From Roseiarcus sp. (GTDB lineage: Bacteria > Pseudomonadota > Alphaproteobacteria > Rhizobiales > Beijerinckiaceae): a DNA stretch of 17,776 nucleotides. Position 1 is the stretch's first letter. Every line of letters begins with the position of its first letter. The stretch is from the NCBI GenBank assembly GCA_030153205.1, contig JASLHV010000386.1, positions 1 through 17,776 of the forward strand. The letters run 5' to 3'. Positions 1-7,790 of this stretch are shown one piece after another. The notes under the pieces are model-generated. The model was not told the DNA's origin and searched no databases. It saw nothing but the letters and a program-made list of their open reading frames with translations. Made by a program: the position numbers and the translations under genes.

Positions 1-373
1 AATGAGACTTTTCCGACTCGGTTGCTCCCTGGCCGGAGAATTCGCCGAGCGGCTGATGAAACGGGCCGCTGAGCACTTTCGCGCCGAGCGCAGCGGAGCA
101 ATCGGCCGCCCACTTGATGTGATCAAGCGCGGCTTGACGCAGCTTCGGGTCGGAGGAGGTCGCATTGCGGCCCGACGGCATTACCGTCACCGTGGTAGCG
201 TCAAGACCGGCGTCTTTGAGCTTAGTCGCGATACGCGAAAAATGCGCGACGTCGCCCTCGAACAGCGGAATCTCGACCCCGTCATAGCCTGTCGCCTTCA
301 GGCGCTCGAACAAGGGGATATGTTCGTCGACGACATGCGTTGTCCACAGCAGCAGGTTGAAGCCGAGTTTCAT
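1..373 (-). CDS. TIM-barrel sugar isomerase/epimerase, N-terminal part (cut by window edge)
   Basis: Only the first 124 codons are in the window; the gene runs off the left edge with no stop. The start is ATG at 373, with GGAGG nine bases upstream on the minus strand. The N-terminus MKLGFNLLLWTTHV, then GYDGVEIPLFEGD (about residues 29-41) and GPFHQPLGEFSG (about 103-114), is typical of the xylose-isomerase-like TIM-barrel family that includes tagatose/psicose 3-epimerases and hydroxypyruvate isomerase. These enzymes use a metal to isomerise or epimerise keto-sugars in the cytoplasm. The metal ligands would lie in the missing part, so the exact reaction cannot be assigned. It is the last visible gene of the minus-strand catabolic series, 63 bases after the SRPBCC gene. 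Confidence 0.8.
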   Translation of the reverse strand, partial: MKLGFNLLLWTTHVVDEHIPLFERLKATGYDGVEIPLFEGDVAHFSRIATKLKDAGLDATTVTVMPSGRNATSSDPKLRQAALDHIKWAADCSAALGAKVLSGPFHQPLGEFSGQGATESEKSH

Positions 374-436
374 AATGGGCGCCCTCCAATGGCCAGCAGC
401 CCCGTGCGCGAGGCGCTTTGAATAAGCAAGAATTGT

Positions 437-874
437 TTAGTTTCGGCGCAGCTTCTGATTTAGCGCCTCGAAGCCGGCGACGAAGACGCCGTCGCCGATC
501 TGGTTGATGATGGCGTCGTCCGTCGAGGTCACCTCGAAATCAGCCCACCACTCTGCGAGCGTCTCGTCGCCAACCGTGATCGGCGTCAGCCGGAACGTTG
601 CGACATAGTCTTTAACAGGCATGGGCGAGATGAGGATCGAGTAACTGAAAATATGATCCGTGTCCGACATTGACAGCAATTGCTCACGCAAATTGCCGCC
701 GTCCTGAAGATCGAAATTGCGAACGCAGCCGATCGAGTCGCTGGAGCGGCCACCTTCGATCGTACTGCGCGCTATCGCTGGATGCCACTGAGGAAGCGCG
801 TTGAAATCTCGTATGCAACTCCACACGCTTTCAATCGGCGCATGGATAATCGCGCTGCGATAGGCTCTCGCCAT
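437..874 (-). CDS. SRPBCC-family (polyketide cyclase/START-like) small protein
   Basis: A 145-residue protein of usual length for the single-domain SRPBCC fold. The start is ATG at 874 (MARAYRS), preceded by GGGGAGG at eight bases; a TTG two codons upstream is less likely. Family marks are the N-terminal strand followed by HAPIESVWSCIRDFNALPQWHP (residues 10-31; the APxExVW...FxxLxxWHP pattern), a central GCVRNF strand and a C-terminal amphipathic helix ending FVAGFEALNQKL. The fold makes a deep hydrophobic cavity for a small ligand. Members are lyases, cyclases, lipid or hormone binders, and many are uncharacterised. It sits 31 bases after the Gfo/Idh/MocA gene and is probably co-transcribed with it. 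A role in sugar catabolism is not established for the family, so ligand and reaction are unknown. Confidence 0.8.
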   Translation of the reverse strand: MARAYRSAIIHAPIESVWSCIRDFNALPQWHPAIARSTIEGGRSSDSIGCVRNFDLQDGGNLREQLLSMSDTDHIFSYSILISPMPVKDYVATFRLTPITVGDETLAEWWADFEVTSTDDAIINQIGDGVFVAGFEALNQKLRRN

Positions 875-905
875 CTCCAAATCCTCCCCACATTTATTTC
901 TGGCG

Positions 906-2054
906 TCAGGCTTTCGCCACCGTCTGCCATTGTCCGGTTCTTGCCGACGTAAGGACGGCGTCGGTCACATAGTCCGTAGCCAGACCATCGCGGAAGGTTG
1001 GCGAAGCGGGCTTCCCGCTCGCAAGCCCTTCGAGGAAATCGGCCGCTTGGTGGATGAACGTATGTTCGTAGCCGATCTGTAAGCCGGGGACCCACCAATG
1101 CTTCATATAGGGATGATCGCCGTCGGTGATATGCAAAGAGCGCCAGCCGCGCACGCGACCTTCATCGCCATGATCGAAATATTGCAGGCGATGAAGATCA
1201 TGCAAATCCCAGAAGATCGAGGCGTGCTCGCCGTTGATTTCGAGCGTGTAGAGGGCCTTATGCCCGCGCGCGTAGCGCGTGGCTTCAAAGGTCGCCAGCG
1301 AGCCATTGTCAAATCGCGCGAGGAAGGCGCTTGCGTCGTCGATTTTCACCGGCTCGATTTTGCCGGTCAGATTGTGCTGGCGCTCCTTGACGAAGGTCTC
1401 CGTCATCGCCGTAACCGTTTGAATGCCGCCATTGAGCCACATCGCCGTATCGATGCAATGGGCGAGCAGGTCGCCTGTCACGCCGCTGCCGGCGACTCCA
1501 GCGTCGAGGCGCCACAGTCCGGTCCCGCCTTGCGGGAGATCGCGGGAGATCGTCCAGTCCTGAAGGAACTTCGCGCGGTAATGGAAAATCTTGCCCAGCT
1601 TGCCTTCGTCGATCAATTGCTTGGCGAGAGTCACCGCGGGCACGCGGCGATAATTGTACCAGACCATGTTGGCGACCTTCGCCGCTTCGACAGCCTCGAC
1701 CATGGCTTTTGCTTCGCTCGGGTTTCGGCCGAGCGGCTTCTCGCACATCACCATTTTACCCGCTTTGGCGGCGGCTATAGCGATCTCGGCATGACTGTCA
1801 TTCGGCGTCGCGATATCGACGAGATCAATGTCCGATCGAGCAATGAGTTTGCGCCAATCCGTCTCGAATGACTGATAGCCCCATTGCTCTGCGAAAGCCT
1901 TCACCCCATCCTCGGTTCGTCCGCAGACCGCCTTGAGAACAGGACGATAAGCGACATCGAAATATTGATTGACTTGGCGGAAGGCGTTGGCGTGCGTACG
2001 GCCCATGAAGCCGTAGCCGACGATGCCGACGTTGAGCGTTTTCTTCTCCGACAT
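906..2054 (-). CDS. Gfo/Idh/MocA-family NAD(P)-dependent sugar dehydrogenase
   Basis: A 382-residue cytoplasmic oxidoreductase of normal family length. An N-terminal Rossmann fold carries GYGFMG (residues 13-18), then DIATPNDSHAE (80-90) and the conserved EKP lysine motif CEKPLGRN (104-111; Lys106). The C-terminal substrate domain includes YNYRRVPAV (133-141), FLQDW (163-167) and GVTGDLLAHCID (191-202), where Asp195 and His199 are the likely catalytic residues. YNYRRVPAV and FLQDW recall, from memory, the levoglucosan dehydrogenase branch, whose members oxidise C3 of a pyranose to a 3-keto sugar; that is resemblance, not proof. The gene lies nine bases downstream of the TIM-barrel isomerase gene, so the two are almost certainly one operon and probably consecutive steps. 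The start is ATG at 2054, with AGGAGAGGCT upstream. Confidence 0.9.
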   Translation of the reverse strand: MSEKKTLNVGIVGYGFMGRTHANAFRQVNQYFDVAYRPVLKAVCGRTEDGVKAFAEQWGYQSFETDWRKLIARSDIDLVDIATPNDSHAEIAIAAAKAGKMVMCEKPLGRNPSEAKAMVEAVEAAKVANMVWYNYRRVPAVTLAKQLIDEGKLGKIFHYRAKFLQDWTISRDLPQGGTGLWRLDAGVAGSGVTGDLLAHCIDTAMWLNGGIQTVTAMTETFVKERQHNLTGKIEPVKIDDASAFLARFDNGSLATFEATRYARGHKALYTLEINGEHASIFWDLHDLHRLQYFDHGDEGRVRGWRSLHITDGDHPYMKHWWVPGLQIGYEHTFIHQAADFLEGLASGKPASPTFRDGLATDYVTDAVLTSARTGQWQTVAKA

Positions 2055-2063
2055 CAGCCTCTC

Positions 2064-3113
2064 CTATTGCCGCCAGCCATGTGCGTCGCGAACCTTGATC
2101 ATCGCGCCAAGTATGTCGTCCCAGGTCTTTTGCTGGGTCATCACGCTGTTGGGGAACATGCAGCCGTCCCAGCAGATATGCTCGAACCTTTTCGTCAGGG
2201 CGCCTTTGTCGTCACGCAGCCAGTAGCCGGCGTCGTGCGGAATATCGAGCTTCCCATTGGGGTCGTCGACCTGGCAATGCCGTCCGGTCTTGTCATGCGA
2301 GCCCATGCCTTTGACTGTGGCGTCGTTCTGCGCCACATGGAAATCGATGGTCCAAGGCCGCAAGGCGTCCGTAAGTTTCTTCAGGCCGTCTTCGACGGTC
2401 TTTCTGTCGCTCCAGTCAAATTTTTCAGGAAGCAGTCGCGCCTCAGGAGCGTTGTAACCAAGCGTGTAGAGCAGCGTATGGGCCATATCAGCCTGGAAGC
2501 CGATAGTCTCCGGTCTGTCCGTGGCCTCCATCGTATCAATCATGGCTTTCCAACTATGCATGCCGCCCCAGCAGATTTCGCCCTCGGCGGCGAGGCGTTC
2601 GCCGTACGTTTCGGCGACATCGCACGCCTCGCGGAAGGTCTGAGCGATGAGCTGTGTATTGCCCCTTGGATCCTTGGCCCAGTCCTCGACGCCCGTCGCA
2701 GAATCGATGCGGACCACGCCGGATTTGCGTATGCCCAGTTCGCGAAGCTGTTTGCCGATTTCGCAAGCTCTGCGGACGACCTCGACGAAACGCTTTCGCT
2801 CGTCCGGGCCGCCCATGGCCGAGCCGCCGCCGACTGGCGGCCAAACCGGCGCAACAAGCGAACCCACCGCGAGACCCATGCCGCCGATCTTGTCGGCGAG
2901 CTTCTTGATGTCGTCGCGAGAAGAATCGATGCTTGTATGCGGGTCGGCGAGGAAGAGATCGACACCATCGAATTTCACGCCGTCGACGTTTGCCGCTGCC
3001 GTCATTCTCAGCATGTCGTCGAGGCTGATCGGCGGTTCCGAATCTGACCCTTTGCCGACAAGTCCAGGCCACATTGCATTGTGCAGCTTGGGATAATTGT
3101 TCTTCTCCGCCAT
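2064..3113 (-). CDS. TIM-barrel sugar isomerase/epimerase (AP endonuclease 2 superfamily)
   Basis: A 349-residue protein starting at ATG 3113 (MAEKNNYPK), with GGGAGGAG six bases upstream. The frame stays open to 3179, but the extra 22 residues show no similarity. Motifs typical of the metal-dependent xylose-isomerase-like barrel are VDGVKFDGVDLF (43-54), VVRIDSA (133-139), AEGEICWGG (176-184; Glu177/Glu179), GFQADMAH (205-212; Asp209, His212) and IDFHVAQND (256-264; His259). These acidic and histidine residues are the likely metal ligands. Members interconvert keto-sugars or act on 3-keto sugar derivatives. It directly precedes the Gfo/Idh/MocA gene, a common pairing in which the dehydrogenase makes the keto compound that the barrel enzyme processes. 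Substrate unknown; the family call is firm. Confidence 0.85.
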   Translation of the reverse strand: MAEKNNYPKLHNAMWPGLVGKGSDSEPPISLDDMLRMTAAANVDGVKFDGVDLFLADPHTSIDSSRDDIKKLADKIGGMGLAVGSLVAPVWPPVGGGSAMGGPDERKRFVEVVRRACEIGKQLRELGIRKSGVVRIDSATGVEDWAKDPRGNTQLIAQTFREACDVAETYGERLAAEGEICWGGMHSWKAMIDTMEATDRPETIGFQADMAHTLLYTLGYNAPEARLLPEKFDWSDRKTVEDGLKKLTDALRPWTIDFHVAQNDATVKGMGSHDKTGRHCQVDDPNGKLDIPHDAGYWLRDDKGALTKRFEHICWDGCMFPNSVMTQQKTWDDILGAMIKVRDAHGWRQ

Positions 3114-3142
3114 TCCTTGCTCCTCCCTATGTTCTCGATCGC

Positions 3143-3164
3143 GGCGGATCATAATTCGTCCGCC
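3143..3164. other. Intercistronic hairpin between regulator and isomerase genes
   Basis: GGCGGA (3143-3148) and TCCGCC (3159-3164) form a six-base-pair stem around a ten-base loop, in the 71-base gap between the LacI-type gene and the isomerase. There is no T-run, so it is not a classic terminator. It may only affect mRNA stability, or may be chance. Confidence 0.25.
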
Positions 3165-3184
3165 CAAGATCATTCTCATTCAAG

Positions 3185-4213
3185 TCACGGGACATTATCC
3201 CGTACGAAAATGTCGATACGGATGCGATTCTGGTCGGCGATGATCGGCTCGCCCGAACAATGAGCGAGGAGGATCCGTGCGGCTGATCGGACCTCGTGAC
3301 CCGGACTCTGGTTGATCACAGCGTCCATGACATTGCGCATCAGAAGGCGGCGCGAGTCGGCGGTCAATTCGTGCGCGACAAAAACAACATCCGTGGCCCG
3401 ACCCGAGGCTTCGAGCGCTGAGGCGACGCCCGCGCTGCGCGAACCAATACTGTAAAGCGCGACCAAATCCGGATTTTCTTCGAGGATCGCCGCTGCGGCC
3501 CGTTGACCGGTGTCATCGTCGTCCCGGTTTTCGCGTGCGGGGAGTACCGACAGCGCCGGGAATTCCTCCAGAAGGATATTCTGGAAACCGAAGTAACGCT
3601 CGGCATGCGCGCGCAGCGCCAAAGAGCCGGCGATGACGCCAACAGTGCCGCGTCGTGCGCCGACAAACCGGCCGACGAGAGAGCCGGCGGTGCGCCCAGC
3701 CGCCACATTATCGATGCCGACGTAGCGAAGACGCCGTGAATTCGGAGCGTCCGACACCAGCGTCACGACAGCGATTCCTTGATCCATCAAATCGTCGATC
3801 GCGCCGCGCACGCGCGGATGATCCAAAGCGACCACGGCGACGCCGTCAAACTCGCGGGCCTTTGTCTCGAGCGCCACCGCAAGCGTTTCCGGATCAAACA
3901 CGTCCACAAAGAATGTATCGACCGAAGCGCGTTGACTATCGAGCCAGTCGGCGACGTGCTTTGCCTGTTGACCAAGGTTGGCCATGAACGGATTGGCGCC
4001 GGCGGGCAGGAGGAAACAGAACCGCAAAGCGCGGCCGCGCGCCAACCGGCCGGCCAATGGATCAGGTCGATAACCGAGCTTGCGTATCGCCGCTTCGACG
4101 CGCGCCACCGTCGGCTCGCGTACGCCAGCCCGCTTATTGATAACGCGATCGACAGTGGCGGTAGAAACGCCTGCCTCCCGCGCGACATCGTCCAATCGTG
4201 CGCGTATTGTCAT
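3185..4213 (-). CDS. LacI-family transcriptional regulator
   Basis: A 342-residue protein starting at ATG 4213 (MTIRARLDDVAREAGVS). A TTG five codons upstream (4228) is a weaker alternative. The N-terminal LacI helix-turn-helix is LDDVAREAGVSTATVDRVIN (residues 6-25), followed by hinge-helix sequence (GYRPDPLAGRLARG). The usual TVSRV recognition helix is TVDRV here. Residues from about 60 on form a periplasmic-binding-protein-like effector domain (FCFLLPAGANPF, VAVVALDHP, VALYSIGSRSAGV), as in sugar-responsive repressors. The gene sits between the kinase and the isomerase on the same strand, so it most likely controls this locus with a sugar or sugar phosphate as effector. An inverted repeat 23 bases upstream (4236-4250) is a candidate self-operator. 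Whether it represses or activates cannot be told. Confidence 0.9.
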   Translation of the reverse strand: MTIRARLDDVAREAGVSTATVDRVINKRAGVREPTVARVEAAIRKLGYRPDPLAGRLARGRALRFCFLLPAGANPFMANLGQQAKHVADWLDSQRASVDTFFVDVFDPETLAVALETKAREFDGVAVVALDHPRVRGAIDDLMDQGIAVVTLVSDAPNSRRLRYVGIDNVAAGRTAGSLVGRFVGARRGTVGVIAGSLALRAHAERYFGFQNILLEEFPALSVLPARENRDDDDTGQRAAAAILEENPDLVALYSIGSRSAGVASALEASGRATDVVFVAHELTADSRRLLMRNVMDAVINQSPGHEVRSAARILLAHCSGEPIIADQNRIRIDIFVRDNVP

Positions 4214-4235
4214 TTGCCCCTGAGCCAAACTCTGC

Positions 4236-4250
4236 CATCAAGTTTTGATG
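4236..4250. promoter_or_regulatory. Candidate LacI-type operator (inverted repeat)
   Basis: CATCAAGTTTTGATG is a perfect six-base inverted repeat (CATCAA/TTGATG) around a three-base spacer, just upstream of the LacI-type start codon and downstream of the kinase stop. Its position suits autoregulation, but LacI operators usually have an even, CG-centred palindrome, so this is tentative. The TTTTGAYG half-site recurs at 7894-7901 in the divergent control region. Confidence 0.3.
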
Positions 4251-4279
4251 AACGCAAATCATCCGCCGATGCCTTCGCC

Positions 4280-5920
4280 TCATAAAGCTGCGGCGATGGC
4301 CTCCAGCGCGTCGGCGACCGCGACCGCGCCTGGGTCGGAAACGCCGAGAAGGGTAGCCGATGCGAGATAGCTCGAGCGGCCGATGCCCGCACGCGCCATC
4401 TGGGCCGTGGCGTTCGCGCCGTCCCGCGCCGCTTTGGCCGCGGCGGCGACGCTCCCCTTTGTCTGCAGGGATTTGACGGCCGGCGCCAGGGCGTCGACCA
4501 TTGTTCGATCGCCGTCCTTTGCGCCTCCATAAAACTGCAAGCGTGCGAGGCCAGCCGCGAAGGCTTGAGGCCAGGGCTCGCCAGCGGTCAGAGCCGCGCC
4601 CATCGCCTCCGCGAGAATGGACAGAAGAACGCCGCTCGAGCCGCCCATGGACGTGGCGATGCGTTTGGACACCGCGCGACACATCGCGCCGTGATCGGCG
4701 AGCGGCATCTTGTCGATATCTCTCAAGACGAGGCGGGCGCCGCTGGCGAATGTCGAGCCGGTGTCGCCGTCGCCGATTTTCGCGTCCAATGCATTGAGTT
4801 CGTTTTCGCGGTCGATAAGCGCGTTACAGAGCGAAGTGAGGACCGCGCGCGTATGGGGCTCATTGCTTGCAGGCTGATCATCGTCGCGTTTGGCGCTTCT
4901 CAGAGGAACCGGCGTTCCGGCTGATGGGGCATGGAAAGACGGCCACGCAGCGACGTCGCATTCCGACGTCAAGGCCGCGGCGAGATCCGCGTCGAGCGGA
5001 AGGGCGGAAATTGAAAAGCCTTTCATGTCGAGCGAAGTCACCAAGCGGGCAGGGCCGCCGATCAATCCGGCCCGCGCGCCAAGAGCGGTCGCGACAATCG
5101 CCTTGGTCATCGCGAGCATTTCGATATCAGGCGCGCCGCCGAGATTGTTGATCATCAGCGCCAGGGAACCTTCGCTTGGCAGAAATCGCGCCAGCCGCAT
5201 GGTCATCAGGTCTGCCAAAGCGTCGATCGTCGCAAGGTTGATCGTTTCGAATCCGGGTTCGCCGTGGATGCCGAGACCAAGTTCGGCTTGCCCTTCGGCC
5301 AGTCGCGCAGCATGGGGCGGATGGCCGGGGATCGAGCAGGTCGACACGGCGACGCCGAGGCTTTTGGCCGTTTGCGCCGCTTTGCGCGCGACCGCAGCGA
5401 CAACGTCCAGATTGGCGCCGGATTGCGCGAAGTGTCCGGCGATTTTTTCGACGAACATCACGCCAGCGACGCCGCGCGGCTGAGCAAAATTCTCTAGCGC
5501 AACGTCGTCGGCCACGATCACCGACTCGACCTTCAGGCCTTCAGCGCGGGCGCGTTCGACCGCAAGGCCAAAATTCAGGCGGTCGCCTGAATAATTCTTG
5601 ATGATGACGAGACATCCGGCTGGCCCGGTCACGGCGCAAATAGCTTCGTACACCGCCTCCACGGTTGGTGAGGCGAAGACTTCGCCGCACACCGCGGCGG
5701 TCAACATGCCCCGGCCGACGAAGCCCGCATGGGCTGGCTCATGACCGGATCCGCCCCCGGCGACCAGGGCGACCTTTGTTTTGTCCCAGTCGGCGCGGAG
5801 GACAACTTTTACGCCAGGAAATCCGTCGAGCCGCGTCAGCGCGCCCGGCTTCGCGCTAAGGATGAGACCGTCAATGGCTTCTGTAACCAGCGTCTCGCGG
5901 CTATTGAGGAAATGAGACAT
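4280..5920 (-). CDS. Fused DhaK-DhaL ATP-dependent dihydroxyacetone-type kinase
   Basis: A 546-residue single-chain kinase combining both domains. The DhaK domain (about 1-330) has GGGSGHEPAHAGFVG (55-69), KNYSGDRLNFGLA (108-120) and GLGIHGEPG (215-223); His219 is the expected residue that binds the substrate carbonyl covalently. The DhaL domain (about 357-546) has the Mg-ATP site DAKIGDGDTG (379-388; Asp379, Asp384, Asp386), MGGSSG (425-430), GAKDGDRTMVDAL (466-478) and GRSSYLA (514-520). The fused form uses ATP rather than the PTS protein DhaM. Such kinases phosphorylate dihydroxyacetone, glyceraldehyde or ketotetroses such as erythrulose; which one applies here is unknown. All key residues are present. 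The start is ATG 5920 with AAGGA eight bases upstream. It follows the minus-strand permease pair by 64 bases. Confidence 0.93.
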   Translation of the reverse strand: MSHFLNSRETLVTEAIDGLILSAKPGALTRLDGFPGVKVVLRADWDKTKVALVAGGGSGHEPAHAGFVGRGMLTAAVCGEVFASPTVEAVYEAICAVTGPAGCLVIIKNYSGDRLNFGLAVERARAEGLKVESVIVADDVALENFAQPRGVAGVMFVEKIAGHFAQSGANLDVVAAVARKAAQTAKSLGVAVSTCSIPGHPPHAARLAEGQAELGLGIHGEPGFETINLATIDALADLMTMRLARFLPSEGSLALMINNLGGAPDIEMLAMTKAIVATALGARAGLIGGPARLVTSLDMKGFSISALPLDADLAAALTSECDVAAWPSFHAPSAGTPVPLRSAKRDDDQPASNEPHTRAVLTSLCNALIDRENELNALDAKIGDGDTGSTFASGARLVLRDIDKMPLADHGAMCRAVSKRIATSMGGSSGVLLSILAEAMGAALTAGEPWPQAFAAGLARLQFYGGAKDGDRTMVDALAPAVKSLQTKGSVAAAAKAARDGANATAQMARAGIGRSSYLASATLLGVSDPGAVAVADALEAIAAAL

Positions 5921-5984
5921 GCGGAACGTCCTTATCGGCCGAAACGGATTTTCGCGTGGAGTTTACTGTGGCTCATCGGCGCAC

Positions 5985-6854
5985 CTAACCCGAAAGCGTG
6001 CCAAAAGTGGCGCCGCGCAACAGGTGCCGCTGCAAGACGAAGACAACGACAAGAATGGGCGCGAGATAGATCGTGCCAATCGCAGCGAAGACGCCCCAAT
6101 CAACGCCGACATCAGCGCCCACGACCCTGACCATGGCGACAGGGACGGTACGTGTGTCCTGGCCCGTGAGGAGCAGGCTGAAGAGGAAATCGTTCCACGT
6201 AAAGACGAAGGCGATCATCGCCGTCGCGGCGATCCCGGCGCTGATCTGCGGGAGGCATATTTTCGAGAAAATCGCAAAATGGGAACAGCCGTCGAGCCAA
6301 GCCGCTTCCTCGATCTGAGTGTTCAATTCGTCAAGAAAGCTTCGTAGCATCCAGATCGAGAAGGGTAGATTGAATGCCGTATAAACCAGGATAATGCCGA
6401 CATAAGAGCCGCCAAGGCCGCTCAGTCGAAACAGCAAATAAAGCGGCACGATCAGCGTCAGCGGCGGCATCATCCGCAGCGCTAGCACATAAAACATGTA
6501 GTAGTCGCGTCCCGGGACGCGCAGTCGCGAAAAGCCATAGGCGGCGAGCGCGCCCAGCGCCAAGGCGAGGCTCACGCTAACGGCGGCGATGAAGACGGAG
6601 TTGAAAATATTGCGTTCAAATCCTGTCGAGAAAATCTGCGATCCATCAGCGGAGAGGTGATGAAAGATCGCCCAATAATTGTCGAAGGTCGGGGAAAAGA
6701 AAAATTTCGGCGGCTGCGCCATAATGTCGACGCGCGATTTGAAAGCCGCAAGGATCATCCAAAGAACGGGCGCGAAATAGAGGAGAGCGATGAGGCACGC
6801 CACTGCGAGCCGTCCCCAAGCAGGCTTTTCTTTGAGAAGAGTCTCGCGCCCCAT
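5985..6854 (-). CDS. ABC sugar transporter permease, MalG-type (pair A)
   Basis: A 289-residue inner-membrane protein with about six hydrophobic segments; the first is about residues 14-38 (AVACLIALLYFAPVLWMILA). The cytoplasmic EAA loop that docks with the ATPase reads EEAAWLDGCSHFAIFSKICL and continues into PQ. The C-terminus ends RGATFGTLSG. It starts at ATG 6854, seven bases after the stop of the MalF-type partner, so the two are co-translated. It is clearly parallel to the plus-strand permease at 11818: both share YTAFNLPFSIWM, KICLPQI, DTRTVPVA or TRTVPVA, GVDWG, and LLRG followed by TFGT. This is a duplicated subunit rather than an unrelated transporter. No binding protein is encoded beside it. 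Confidence 0.92.
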   Translation of the reverse strand: MGRETLLKEKPAWGRLAVACLIALLYFAPVLWMILAAFKSRVDIMAQPPKFFFSPTFDNYWAIFHHLSADGSQIFSTGFERNIFNSVFIAAVSVSLALALGALAAYGFSRLRVPGRDYYMFYVLALRMMPPLTLIVPLYLLFRLSGLGGSYVGIILVYTAFNLPFSIWMLRSFLDELNTQIEEAAWLDGCSHFAIFSKICLPQISAGIAATAMIAFVFTWNDFLFSLLLTGQDTRTVPVAMVRVVGADVGVDWGVFAAIGTIYLAPILVVVFVLQRHLLRGATFGTLSG

Positions 6855-6860
6855 CCTTGT

Positions 6861-7790
6861 TCAGTCTCCGAGACGGCGCTGGCGGACGAGACGGAAATAA
6901 ATGTGCGTGAGAATGATAATAACAAAGAGGCTAAAGTTGCCTATGGCGGAGGCGCGACCAGATTCGAACAATACAAAAGCCGTATCGTAGGTTTCCGCCG
7001 CTACAGTCTCTGTCGCCGTGCCTGGACCACCGTTGGTGATCGTATAGACGAGATCGAACATGTTGAAGGATTCGATCGTCCGGAACAGGAGCGCAAGCAT
7101 GAGAACGCCGCGAATCGATGGTAGGACCACGGCGATGAACCTTCTCAAAGGCGTCGCCCGGTCGATTTCGGCCGCTTCATGTAAGTATGACGGCACGCTT
7201 GCAAGCCCCGCGAGCAGCATCAGCATGACGAAGGGCGACCACATCCACGCGTCCGCGATGATGAGGCTGAGACGCGCGGAGAAAGGCGTCCCAAGCGGTA
7301 CGAATTTTTCCCCGGTCAGGGGGCTGACCAGTGCGCTGACAATGCCGAAAGTCGGATCATAGAACAGGCTGAAAAACGTGCCGACAGCGACCGTGGAGAG
7401 AAGCATCGGCGCTAAAATGAGCATCAGGACGAAGCGGCGACCTGGAAAGGGCTTGTAAAAAACGACGGCCAGCGCCGCGCCGATGAGCATCTGCAATCCG
7501 ACGCTGCAGGCGATCAGTATCCCTGAATTGAGAAAATGCTCCCACAGATCGTCATCGGTGAAAAGATCGATATAATTGCCAAAGCCAAGAAAGTGCGGCG
7601 GTGAATGCGGGCGATCCGCACGGAAATGATAAAAGGAAATCCCGATCGACCAAAGCAGCGGAACGAGGTTGATTGCGGCCAAGACGGCGAGGGCGGGCGC
7701 GACAAATGGCGCTGCGGAGGCCTCCCCCATGCCGTACCGATGCGGCGATGTTGCGATTCGAGAGGCTATTGTCGGCAAAGCGCGGTGCAT
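6861..7790 (-). CDS. ABC sugar transporter permease, MalF-type (pair A)
   Basis: A MalF-type inner-membrane permease. The frame is open from 8069 (402 codons), but the first part is not membrane-like and has no family resemblance. The start is placed at ATG 7790 (MHRALPTIAS, 309 residues); ATG 7730 (MGEASAAPF, 289 residues) is also possible, and neither has a strong ribosome-binding site. It has about six membrane segments, beginning VAPALAVLAAINLVPLLWSI. Near the middle are ADAWMWSPFVMLMLLAG and the EAA loop HEAAEIDRATPLRRF, followed by ALLFRTIESF and TNGGPGTATET. The plus-strand permease at 10873 has the same order of motifs almost word for word. It is the first gene of the leftward series and faces ATPase 1 across the control region. 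Confidence 0.9.
   Translation of the reverse strand: MHRALPTIASRIATSPHRYGMGEASAAPFVAPALAVLAAINLVPLLWSIGISFYHFRADRPHSPPHFLGFGNYIDLFTDDDLWEHFLNSGILIACSVGLQMLIGAALAVVFYKPFPGRRFVLMLILAPMLLSTVAVGTFFSLFYDPTFGIVSALVSPLTGEKFVPLGTPFSARLSLIIADAWMWSPFVMLMLLAGLASVPSYLHEAAEIDRATPLRRFIAVVLPSIRGVLMLALLFRTIESFNMFDLVYTITNGGPGTATETVAAETYDTAFVLFESGRASAIGNFSLFVIIILTHIYFRLVRQRRLGD

Noticed and set aside
1532..1551. Ten-base tandem repeat GCGGGAGATC x2
   Set aside because: It lies within the dehydrogenase coding sequence, encodes part of TISRDLPQG, and has only two copies, so it is probably incidental.
1098..1871. Long plus-strand open frame (257 codons) antisense to the Gfo/Idh/MocA gene
   Set aside because: It mirrors a well-supported gene, and its translation lacks domain-like motifs. 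Long antisense frames are common in GC-rich DNA.
1884..3047. 387-codon plus-strand open frame antisense to the TIM-barrel isomerase
   Set aside because: The opposite strand encodes clear isomerase motifs with a good ribosome-binding site. This frame has none and looks like a codon-position shadow.
3188..3202. CGGGACATTATCCCG inverted repeat at the end of the LacI-type gene
   Set aside because: It is inside the coding region with five-base arms and no T-run. Neither a terminator nor a clear operator.
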